This document shows, one piece after another, positions 33,630 to 41,086 of a stretch of DNA of 64,000 nt. Source of the DNA: Zeimonas sp046347945. Lineage in GTDB: Bacteria > Pseudomonadota > Gammaproteobacteria > Burkholderiales > Burkholderiaceae_E. Every line of letters begins with the position of its first letter. The stretch's first letter is position 1. Under the pieces are notes generated by a model that ran no database searches, had not been told where the DNA came from, and saw only the letters and a program-made list of their open reading frames with translations. Where the stretch lies: the NCBI GenBank assembly GCA_046347945.1, contig JAXMFB010000015.1:55451-119450 (forward strand), written 5' to 3'. The translations under genes were made by a program, and so were the position numbers.

Positions 33630-35023
33630 GGCCGGTCAGGACCTCCTGGCGCGGGAACCCGTACGCGTCGATACGCGTCGATGCGCTCGGGAATGTCGAG
33701 CGGAATCGTCGCGTCGAGACCAGCCTTCGTCGACAGGACGTCGCCGAGTTGCCTGACCGCGGGCGGGGTGCGAGAAATCGCCGAGGGATCAAGGGCCATG
33801 CCCATGCGAGGAACCAGGATCAGATCCCTATCCCATTGCGTGCGAGTCGCGATGGCCCATTGAACCTGCATCGGATCGAAGGGGTCGATATCGTCGTCGA
33901 CGACCACCACCCACTTGACGTCACGGCTCGCTTCCGTCGGGCTCATCGTCCCGATGATTGCGTGCATCCCGTCGGACTCGAAGCGCTTCTCGATCTGGAC
34001 AACCGCATGGAACCGGCAACATCCGCCTTCCGGCAGGCAAACCGCCTTGACGTTCGGCATGGTCGCTTGCAGGTGCTGAAGGAGATCGGCCTCCCGGCAG
34101 ACGCCGCCGAGCAACCAGTTGTCGTAGGACCCCGGCAGGCAGTCGAGATAGATTGCATCCCGGCGGCGCGTGATGGCCTTGACCTTGATGACCGGGTTCA
34201 GGCGCGGCGGGCCATCGTAGACCCGGGAGTAGTCGCCGTAGGGTCCCTCCTCCTCGCGCACACCGGCCAGCATCTCGCCCTCGAGGACGATTTCGGCGCA
34301 TGCGGGCACCTCCAGGTCTACGGTTTGGCAGCGCACGACATCGAGGGGCGCACCGCGCAGGGCGCCGGCCACCTCGAGTTCGTCGACATGCAGCGGTACG
34401 AGTCGATCGGGCATTGCACCTTCGAGCCAGGTGGTCGGATCGACGCCAATGACGATTGCGACCTCCAGATTGCGGCCCGCGCGCTCGGCGCGTCGGTGGA
34501 TCTCCGCGAGATGGCGGTAGATGTTCACCATGACGACGATCGTCTTGCTGTCCTTGATGAGCATGCGCGCAAACGACAGGTTGCGCTTGCCGGAGACGGG
34601 GTCACGCGCCACGATCACGCCACTGGATATGTAGTGACCGACGTCCTTTTCGAAATGCATCGGGTTCGGAATCTGGCGCACGATATCCACGTCGTCCCCG
34701 ACGATCCGTATGTCCTTGACCGGAGAGGTGTCCACCAGCCGCGTGGGCAGACCGTTGCGCGCAGCCTGGATGATACGGTGACTCAACGCCTGGTCGGGCT
34801 TCGTTCCGAGCACATGCGCGACATTGCGGCGACTGTTGAAGATGTTGGCAACGATCGGCATGTCGTATCCCGACACGGATTCAAACAGGACAGCCTTTCG
34901 ACCGTCGTGCTCTTCCTCGTGTCGGGCGACACCAAAGCGAGTACTGACCGGCTCCTTGATGCGGACCAGTTCCCCGCGCTTCTCGAGCCACGCAATATGG
35001 CTTCGCAAATCTGGAGAAGACAT
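33626..35023 (-). CDS. UbiD-family (prenyl-FMN) decarboxylase
   Basis: This 465-residue protein has the UbiD fold signatures: LRSHIAWLEKRGELVRI at the N-terminus, RNLSFARMLIKD (conserved Asn/Arg), ATTWLEG-like DPTTWLEGAMPD, and the catalytic Glu/Glu region EIVLEGEMLAG...EEEGPYGDYSRVYDG. Such enzymes decarboxylate, or carboxylate, aromatic, heteroaromatic or unsaturated acids using prenylated FMN. No UbiX partner is encoded in the window. Position between a transporter and a Mo-hydroxylase suggests it acts early on an imported aromatic or heteroaromatic carboxylate. Confidence 0.87.
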   Translation of the reverse strand: MSSPDLRSHIAWLEKRGELVRIKEPVSTRFGVARHEEEHDGRKAVLFESVSGYDMPIVANIFNSRRNVAHVLGTKPDQALSHRIIQAARNGLPTRLVDTSPVKDIRIVGDDVDIVRQIPNPMHFEKDVGHYISSGVIVARDPVSGKRNLSFARMLIKDSKTIVVMVNIYRHLAEIHRRAERAGRNLEVAIVIGVDPTTWLEGAMPDRLVPLHVDELEVAGALRGAPLDVVRCQTVDLEVPACAEIVLEGEMLAGVREEEGPYGDYSRVYDGPPRLNPVIKVKAITRRRDAIYLDCLPGSYDNWLLGGVCREADLLQHLQATMPNVKAVCLPEGGCCRFHAVVQIEKRFESDGMHAIIGTMSPTEASRDVKWVVVVDDDIDPFDPMQVQWAIATRTQWDRDLILVPRMGMALDPSAISRTPPAVRQLGDVLSTKAGLDATIPLDIPERIDAYRRVRVPAPGGPDRP

Positions 35024-35029
35024 GGTCGG

Positions 35030-36064
35030 CTACTTCCTTGCAGCTTCGAGCAGCTTCGGGTCGTAGACCTTCTCGAGAGGCACTACCTCCTTCTGCGCGC
35101 CGACCATCACAAAATGCTCTTGCGTGCGCTGTATGTCATCCTTGGCGAGATCTGCCGTAAACGCCAGCTCCTGGACCAACTCGAGTGCAATTTCCGGCGG
35201 GATATTCGAGTGAGCCTTGATCGCCTGGAGATAGTCGTCCTTGTGCTGGCCACGCTGGACTTCGCGGACGTAAGACTGCGCCTTGAGGTAGGCGCGGAGA
35301 AACTTCGCGGCGGCGTCCGGGCGCTGACGCATGAACTCGTCTCGCACGACGAGCACGCGCACCTGGATCGGGGAGACATAGTCGGTCTCCTTTGCGAGCT
35401 CCACCGCCAGGCCCTTGTCTACGGCGATCTTGACGAAGCGGGTACGCATGCGTGCGCCGTCAATCGTCTTCGAGGAGAGGGCGGCCAGGATGTCCGTTTC
35501 CTGCATCCGAACCCAGTCGATCTCTTTGAAGACATCGCCGAACACGATGTGTCCGATCGGAAATGGACTGATCTTCCCCTTCGGCGGAACCGGCGCGAAG
35601 TCTGCCAGGCGGCGCCCTGAGAGATCCTTGATCTTGGTGATCTGGCCACTGTCGTACAGATCCTTGCGCACGACGTATCCGCGGATGTTGCGAGCAGGCT
35701 CTCCGTTCCTGGCCGCGACCGCCATTGCCGAGCCCGCGATGATCTTGAATCCGGCCCCCGCCTGGACCATGTTCCAGAAGTTGGCAGGCAGGTAGCCATC
35801 GAGTACGTCGATCGACCCCGAAGCCAGCATGTTCGGGTACTGCATGAAGTTCGCAACGTCAGTTACCTCGACTTTCAGACCTGCCTCGTTGAACCATCCC
35901 TTTGCCTGCGCGACGATGATCGGCTCCGTGTTACCACCGACGCGGACGGTGGTCTGCGCGCTGACAGCCGCGGTCAGGGGCGCAAGACACAGCGCGGCAG
36001 CCAGGAGCCGAGCGCTGTGTCGCAAACGGTTGAAGACTCTCGTTACTGGCAGATTGGGTCCCAT
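35030..36064 (-). CDS. NitT/TauT-family ABC transporter substrate-binding protein
   Basis: This 344-residue protein has an N-terminal signal (RLLAAALCLAPLTAAVSAQ) followed by TTVRVGGNTEPIIVAQAKGWFNEAGLKVEV and FMQYPNMLASGSIDVLDG, the SsuA/TauA/THI5-like fold. It binds a small organic anion for the permease and ATPase encoded upstream. The ATG at 36064 was chosen because the signal follows ~18 residues later; the longer open frame upstream is a shadow of the permease gene. Only 6 bp separate it from the decarboxylase start. Confidence 0.88.
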   Translation of the reverse strand: MGPNLPVTRVFNRLRHSARLLAAALCLAPLTAAVSAQTTVRVGGNTEPIIVAQAKGWFNEAGLKVEVTDVANFMQYPNMLASGSIDVLDGYLPANFWNMVQAGAGFKIIAGSAMAVAARNGEPARNIRGYVVRKDLYDSGQITKIKDLSGRRLADFAPVPPKGKISPFPIGHIVFGDVFKEIDWVRMQETDILAALSSKTIDGARMRTRFVKIAVDKGLAVELAKETDYVSPIQVRVLVVRDEFMRQRPDAAAKFLRAYLKAQSYVREVQRGQHKDDYLQAIKAHSNIPPEIALELVQELAFTADLAKDDIQRTQEHFVMVGAQKEVVPLEKVYDPKLLEAARK

Positions 36065-36105
36065 GATCGTCTCCTCTTTCTTGCGGTTTGTGGGTGTCGT
36101 CACGG

Positions 36106-36870
36106 TTACCGCTCCCGTGCCCAGGGTAGTAGCAGGTGCTCGATCAGATCCACGAGGCGAAACAAAAGGATTCCGAAGATTGCGATCGCGAGGATGTTCG
36201 CGTAGAGCAGGTCGATCTTGAAGAATTCGGTGGCCCAGGAGAGCAGATAGCCAGCCCCGCTTTGCCCGATGTACATCTCTACTGCAACGACCACGATGAG
36301 TGCGACCGCGGAGCTTTGGCGCAATCCCGTGAAGATCATCGGCAGGGACCCTGGAAGCACGACCTTCAATGTCGTCTGGAGTTGACTTGCGCCGAGGTCG
36401 CGCGCGGCCTTGACAAGGGTCGGATCGATCGTGCGCAACCCTGTCAAGGTATTGAGGAGGACGGGGAAGAAGGAGCTGACCGCGACGCTGGCGATGATGG
36501 GCGGGTCTCCGACGCCGAAGATGACGAGGAAGAGCGAAAGCAGTGCGATCTTCGGGAGGGGGTAGACCGCCGCGACGATTGGCGAGAAGAACTGCCGCAA
36601 CGTTCTCGACAGGCCGATCGTGAGCCCGAACGCCACGCCGGCGCCTGCACCGATCGCGTAGCCGATCACCATGCGCCGGATCGTGACGCCGAAGTTCTGT
36701 AGAAGTTGCCCGTCTAGAAGGATCTCCCAGAACTTTGCGAGTACCACGGAGGCCGGTGGCAGAAAGATTGCCTGGACGAGGCCAAGACGTACGACTGTCT
36801 CCCAGAGGAGGAACACGGCCACGATGGGACCGACGTTCAGCGCGACGGCACGCCATGTCTGGGTGCGCAT
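36106..36870 (-). CDS. NitT/TauT-family ABC transporter permease
   Basis: This 254-residue inner-membrane protein has six hydrophobic segments. It has the EAA-type coupling loop (LVKAARDLGASQLQTTLKVVLPGSLPMIFTGLR) and the family AVYPLPKIALLSLFLVIFGVGD. The ATG at 36870 is used because the first helix starts about ten residues later; it lies 15 bp inside the end of the ATPase gene. It forms the pore of the aromatic/organic-anion importer of this cluster. Confidence 0.9.
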   Translation of the reverse strand: MRTQTWRAVALNVGPIVAVFLLWETVVRLGLVQAIFLPPASVVLAKFWEILLDGQLLQNFGVTIRRMVIGYAIGAGAGVAFGLTIGLSRTLRQFFSPIVAAVYPLPKIALLSLFLVIFGVGDPPIIASVAVSSFFPVLLNTLTGLRTIDPTLVKAARDLGASQLQTTLKVVLPGSLPMIFTGLRQSSAVALIVVVAVEMYIGQSGAGYLLSWATEFFKIDLLYANILAIAIFGILLFRLVDLIEHLLLPWARER

Positions 36871-36884
36871 GTCGGGTCGATGGG

Positions 36885-37709
36885 TTACGGGTGCGCTCGA
36901 AGTTCGGTCGCAGGCGAGGTATCCGCGTCGTGGGGCGCGGGCCGCGACGACAGAGTCTCGAACTCGGCCTTTATCGACGACCACGCGTGGTCCGCGATGG
37001 CGTGAAACTCCTGGGTTGTGAGCATATCGAGCGTCCGCGGTCTGGGAAGCGTGACGGGGATGATCTCCTTGATGCGGCCTGGCCGTGCGGTCATCACGGC
37101 GATTCGATCGCCGAGAAGGACCGCCTCATCGATCGAATGAGTCACGTAGACAACTGTCTTGCGGTAGCGATCCCAGATTCGCAGCAGCTCGACCTGCATC
37201 AAGGCGCGTGTCTGTGCATCGAGCGCAGCGAGTGGTTCGTCCATCAGCAGGATTTCCGGATCGTTGCATAGCGCGCGCGCGAGCGCTGCGCGTTGCTGCA
37301 TTCCGCCCGACAGTTCGTGCGGATACGCATCCTCGAATCCTTCGAGCCCCACCACCCTTATGAAGTCACGGCCTCGCTTGAGTCGTTCGCGCTTCTTCAT
37401 GTGTCGAACTTCAGATCCGAATACCACGTTGCCGAGCACGGTCCTCCATGGGAAGAGTGCGTACTTCTGCCAGACCATCGTCGTCATTGGCCCGCATGCT
37501 TTCCGCTCGCCACGAAACTCGACCCGGCCGGCGCTTGACGCCTCGAGACCTGCGATGATCTGCAGCAGGGTCGACTTCCCGCAGCCCGATGGGCCGAGGA
37601 GCGTCAGGAACTCGTTCGCGCGTACCTCGAGGCTGGCGTCGCGCAAGGCGAAAACCTCTCTGCCGCGGGCCGAGAAGCGCTTGTCGACTCCTCTGACGCT
37701 AATCTCCAT
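36885..37709 (-). CDS. NitT/TauT-family ABC transporter ATP-binding protein
   Basis: This ~274-residue ATPase has Walker A GPSGCGKST, Q-loop WQKYALFPW, signature ELSGGMQQRAALARAL, Walker B ILLMDEPLAALD and H-loop YVTHSIDEAVLLGD. The family is SsuB/TauB. The ATG at 37709 is chosen; a GTG at 37715 (two codons earlier) is an alternative. Either overlaps the end of the GntR gene by 11-17 bp, so the regulator and transporter are co-transcribed. Confidence 0.9.
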   Translation of the reverse strand: MEISVRGVDKRFSARGREVFALRDASLEVRANEFLTLLGPSGCGKSTLLQIIAGLEASSAGRVEFRGERKACGPMTTMVWQKYALFPWRTVLGNVVFGSEVRHMKKRERLKRGRDFIRVVGLEGFEDAYPHELSGGMQQRAALARALCNDPEILLMDEPLAALDAQTRALMQVELLRIWDRYRKTVVYVTHSIDEAVLLGDRIAVMTARPGRIKEIIPVTLPRPRTLDMLTTQEFHAIADHAWSSIKAEFETLSSRPAPHDADTSPATELRAHP

Positions 37710-38442
37710 CGGCACCCTCGCGCAGGCTCGCCTGCTTCGACCGTGGCTTGCCGTGATGATTCAGGGAGCCCTGGATCTGCTGGATGTGCTCGCGCATCAG
37801 GGTGCCGGCACGGTGTTCGTCGCCGTCGACGATCGCGGCGAGGAGTGCGTCGTGGTAACAGACTGTGTCGTCGACGACGCGGCCCTCGAGGCCGACCTTG
37901 CCGATGTTGTGTTCCAGGTTGTCGACGATCGAGTTGATGCTGGCGATCAGGAAGGGGTTGCCCGTGATTGCGGCCAACAAGCGGTGGAATTGCAGGTTCT
38001 CGATGCGACGCTTGAGGCGCGGCAGGCGGGTATTGTGAGAGCGTTCAAGATTCACCCGCAGCGCGTCGACGTCCTTGTCACTGCGCCGCCGGGCCGCTAG
38101 CGCCGCTATCTCCGGCTCCAGTACGAGCCGGGCTTCGGTGAGCTGGTCAAGGCTGGTGCGGCCAAAGGCCAGAAGTGTCGAAAGCGATTCCGATAGCACG
38201 TCGTGGGTCGGAGCGACGACGAACGCGCCGCCGGCTGCCCCCTTCCTGATCTTCACGAGGCCGTGTGCCTCGAGTGCGTGCAGTGCCTCGCGCAGAACCA
38301 GCGGGCTCATGTTGAACGCCTTGGCCAGCTCGCGTTCGGGGGGGAGGCGATCGCCGATCGCGAGTGCACCGCTAAGGATGTTGGCCTTGATCTGATCCGC
38401 CACCTCGTCGGCGAGGCGTCGACCGGACACGGGTGTGAACAC
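37699..38442 (-). CDS. GntR-family (FadR/FCD) regulator
   Basis: This 247-residue regulator has a winged HTH (DEVADQIKANILSGALAIGDRLPPERELAKAFNMSPLVLREALHALEA) and an FCD domain. The GTG at 38442 is preferred because it has a GGGAGAG ribosome site at good spacing and starts the usual FTPVSGRRLADEV; the frame opens at a TTG at 38466 with no RBS. It heads the 38-28 kb minus-strand operon and faces the SDR gene across a promoter containing a perfect 15-bp palindrome, its likely operator. Confidence 0.88.
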   Translation of the reverse strand: MFTPVSGRRLADEVADQIKANILSGALAIGDRLPPERELAKAFNMSPLVLREALHALEAHGLVKIRKGAAGGAFVVAPTHDVLSESLSTLLAFGRTSLDQLTEARLVLEPEIAALAARRRSDKDVDALRVNLERSHNTRLPRLKRRIENLQFHRLLAAITGNPFLIASINSIVDNLEHNIGKVGLEGRVVDDTVCYHDALLAAIVDGDEHRAGTLMREHIQQIQGSLNHHGKPRSKQASLREGADGD

Positions 38443-38472
38443 CAGATCTCTCCCGGCGAAGGCCAATAGGGT

Positions 38473-38487
38473 AATGCATTATGCATT
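38473..38487. promoter_or_regulatory. Candidate GntR operator in the divergent promoter
   Basis: AATGCAT-T-ATGCATT is a perfect palindrome around one central base. It lies 31 bp upstream of the gntR start and overlaps the -35 region of the divergent SDR promoter. Size and position fit an FCD-type operator controlling both directions. Confidence 0.5.
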
Positions 38488-38515
38488 GCGCGTTTCGCGA
38501 GCGTCAAGGCATAAT
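38486..38515 (+). promoter_or_regulatory. Predicted promoter of the SDR gene
   Basis: TTGCGC (38486-38491) and CATAAT (38510-38515) have 18-bp spacing. The -10 is strong, the -35 weak. The -35 overlaps the palindrome at 38473-38487 by two bases, so bound regulator would probably interfere with polymerase. Confidence 0.4.
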
Positions 38516-38577
38516 CGTCCTGGTTGCATCTGTGCCGGAGCGGACCGGAGCGGGATCCGAACGAAGGGGGCTGTTTG

Positions 38578-39336
38578 ATGGGACGAGTCGATGGACGTGT
38601 GGCCATCGTGACCGGCGCCGCGCAGGGAATCGGCGCCGTCTACGCCCGAGCACTGGCCGCAGAGGGCGCGAAAGTGGTCGTCGCCGACGTCCTGGACGGA
38701 CAGGGGGTGGCAAGGGCCATCCACTTGGACGGCGGCGACGCGATGTTCGTCCAGACCGATGTCAGCGACGAGGCGTCGGTGCAGTCACTGGTCGCTGCAG
38801 CGACCGGCCGATACGGTCGAATCGACATTCTGGTCGCAAATGCGGCGATCTATGCGTCGCTGAAGCTCCGTCCGTTCCTGGAAATCTCGAGCGCCGAGTG
38901 GGATCGGGTCATGGCTGTCAATGTGCGCGGCACTTTCCTGTGCGCGAGGGCCGTCGTTCCGGAGATGCGCAGGAACGGATGGGGCAGAATCGTCAACATC
39001 TCTTCGGCGACAGTGTTCAAAGGCACCCCGAACCTGCTCCACTACGTATCGTCGAAAGGCGCGATCGTGGCGCTCACGCGGGCGCTCGCACGCGAGGTGG
39101 GCCCGGACGGAATCTGCGTGAATACACTCGCGCCAGGGCTCGTAATGAGTGAGGGCGTCGCGCGCAACGAAGAACTCGTCGACCGATTGAGTGGCCCCGT
39201 GATGGCGGCGAGGGCGATCAAGCGGGAGCAGGTTCCAGAGGATCTGGTAGGTGCGCTGTTGTTTCTCGCCTCGGACGACAGCCGCTTCACGACCGGACAG
39301 GTTATCGTGGTCGATGGAGGCGTGGTCACTCACTGA
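38578..39336 (+). CDS. Short-chain dehydrogenase/reductase (SDR)
   Basis: This 252-residue classical SDR has the cofactor motif TGAAQGIGAVYA, NAAIYAS (the NNAG-type motif), a catalytic Ser in NISSATVF, Tyr-x3-Lys in HYVSSKGA, and a C-terminal QVIVVDGG. It interconverts an alcohol and a ketone with NAD(P)H. The ATG at 38578 has a GGGGG-rich RBS 8 bases upstream. Divergent from the GntR/UbiD/Mo-hydroxylase operon and sharing its control region, it likely performs one oxidation step of the same pathway. Confidence 0.9.
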   Translation: MGRVDGRVAIVTGAAQGIGAVYARALAAEGAKVVVADVLDGQGVARAIHLDGGDAMFVQTDVSDEASVQSLVAAATGRYGRIDILVANAAIYASLKLRPFLEISSAEWDRVMAVNVRGTFLCARAVVPEMRRNGWGRIVNISSATVFKGTPNLLHYVSSKGAIVALTRALAREVGPDGICVNTLAPGLVMSEGVARNEELVDRLSGPVMAARAIKREQVPEDLVGALLFLASDDSRFTTGQVIVVDGGVVTH

Positions 39337-39742
39337 TCGATTGTCGAATGTCATTGCGCGGTCTCGCTTCGTGCGTCCAGGCGAGACCTCATGGGGAACG
39401 TCGCAGCACGATGCGTAACGCGAACGACTCGTTCGGGCGATTTGCCCCTCGGGCAGCACCCCACGTTGGCTGGCGACGGTCCGATGCCGGGGGATTGCGG
39501 GCCGGTTTCGGCTTGGCCAAGCGGCGGAAGGCGTTCGACCCGCCCGGCAATCGCCCACCGGCGCTCTCCGCTCGGGAAGAGACCGATTCCGATTGCCGCG
39601 CCGCTGGGGCCGCACGCGCAGCCGTCCCCTATTGCCTGACAGTCTCGTGCGACTCGGCGTCAGCCCAGATCGGCAAGTGTCCGACAGCGCGCGGATGGCC
39701 TGGCAGCGCGGAGGGACAAGGATCGGCAGCGTTCGCCCGCCG
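39337..39742. other. Intergenic region after the SDR gene
   Basis: About 400 bases without a recognisable gene. Open frames on both strands have no family resemblance. It ends at the stop of an orphan Bug-protein tail on the minus strand, so it may contain more decayed sequence. Confidence 0.4.
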
Positions 39743-39940
39743 TCACTCCTTCTCGATCCCCGCCTCCCGCAACAATCGCCCGTTGCGCTCGAACTCCGAC
39801 TTGATGAATGTGTCGAAGGTCTTGCCGTCCATGTAGTGGACCGGCGTATTCATCGTTTCGAGCTGTTTGCGAAAACCCTCGGACTGCGCGGCCGCCCGGC
39901 AGGCCTGGTCCAGCGCCGCCAGGGCCGCGGGTGGCGTGCC
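39743..39940 (-). pseudogene. C-terminal fragment of a Bug/TctC substrate-binding protein
   Basis: The last 65 codons of a Bug protein are intact (GTPPAALAALDQACRAAAQS, then RKQLETMNTPVHYMDGK and FIKSEFERNGRLLREAGIEK), ending in a natural stop. No upstream part in any frame resembles the rest of the family; the frame simply continues antisense into the AraC gene. It is a leftover of a third Bug gene in this region. Confidence 0.7.
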
Positions 39941-40012
39941 CTTTGAATCGCCCCGGCCGTCTGGTGATCCCGGAACCGACGATTCGACGCTCCCAGAGCG
40001 CGTCACCTGCCC

Positions 40013-40041
40013 TTCACACCTGGCGCGCACAGCCCTAGAAT
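40013..40041 (+). promoter_or_regulatory. Strong promoter giving a probably leaderless araC-type mRNA
   Basis: TTCACA (40013-40018), 17 bp, then TAGAAT (40036-40041), each five of six to consensus. A start seven or eight bases after the -10 would fall on the ATG at 40049 itself, and no Shine-Dalgarno is present before it. Confidence 0.55.
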
Positions 40042-40048
40042 CGATTCC

Positions 40049-41017
40049 ATGGACGCACACCTGTCCACCCATGGGGTCAAGGCCAGCAGCCAGTTTCGCT
40101 ACTTTCAGGAAGCGATCTGCACGACCGTCGCTCGCCTTGGCGCGCGACGTACGGGCCACGGTTCTTACCATGCGGAGATCCGTACCTCGGGGTTCGGGCC
40201 GTTTCAGTTCACCGACGTTCGATGCGATCCGGTTGTCATCGAGCGCACGCGCGAGGACATTTCTCTCGACGGCGGTCGTTACTACTTTCTGGCGCTTCAG
40301 ATCGAGGGGCGCGGCATTGCACGCCAGCGCGACCGAGAGGTCGTCCTTCAGCCGGGGGATTTCACGTTGATCGACGGGGCAGAACCGTATGTCCTCGAGT
40401 TCGACGCGCCGGTGAAGCGCCTGGTGGCGCGCGTATCGCACGCCGAAATCGATCGGCGCCTGGGTCGTCAGGTCGACATGCGCGCCGTCGCATTCGGTCG
40501 CAGTGCGAACGGCTCCACGATTGTCTTCGATCTGCTGCGTCGATTGTCGGACGAGCGGCTTCTGCACTCCCCGGAGGTCAAGGCCCGATTGGGCGCCGAG
40601 GTGCTCGACCTGTCCATCACGGCGATGCTGGGTCAACGACGAGCCGCGGACACGTCGTCGCAAGGCATCGGAGACCCCCTTCGGATGCGCGTGCTCGACC
40701 GCGCGCGCGCCTACGCCAGCGCGCACCTGAGAGACCCGTCATTGAACCCTGCGCAAGTGGCGGCCGCGATCGGCATCTCGGTGCGCTACCTGCATGAGTT
40801 GCATCACGAGTCAGGTGAATCTTTCGGTCAATGGGTGCGCAAGCAGCGGCTGCAGCGTTGCCATGCCCAGATCGCGGATCCCTCCCAAGCGCATCGCTCG
40901 ATCGGCGACATCGCTCTCAGTCACGGCTTCAACGAGGCCGCGCATTTCAGCCGCGTGTTCGCCCGCAGCTTCGGCTATCCGCCGAGCATGCTGCGGGCGC
41001 GCGCACGCTCGAAATAG
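40049..41017 (+). CDS. AraC-family transcriptional regulator
   Basis: This 322-residue protein has an N-terminal cupin-like AraC-binding domain (VVLQPGDFTLIDGAEPYVLEF near residue 105) and a C-terminal double HTH of about 100 residues. The first HTH is LNPAQVAAAIGISVRYLHELHHES and the second is SIGDIALSHGFNEAAHFSRVFARSFGYPPS. The layout resembles the FeaR/NdmR group that activates aromatic or amine catabolism. It converges with the Vgb-like gene and may control it, the esterase or the MFS transporter. Confidence 0.9.
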   Translation: MDAHLSTHGVKASSQFRYFQEAICTTVARLGARRTGHGSYHAEIRTSGFGPFQFTDVRCDPVVIERTREDISLDGGRYYFLALQIEGRGIARQRDREVVLQPGDFTLIDGAEPYVLEFDAPVKRLVARVSHAEIDRRLGRQVDMRAVAFGRSANGSTIVFDLLRRLSDERLLHSPEVKARLGAEVLDLSITAMLGQRRAADTSSQGIGDPLRMRVLDRARAYASAHLRDPSLNPAQVAAAIGISVRYLHELHHESGESFGQWVRKQRLQRCHAQIADPSQAHRSIGDIALSHGFNEAAHFSRVFARSFGYPPSMLRARARSK

Positions 41018-41086
41018 GCGTCGAGGTCGCGAAGGGCTTCGTCGAGCCGCCGTCACCGGCGTGATCTCGAACCCGCCCTGTCGCAC

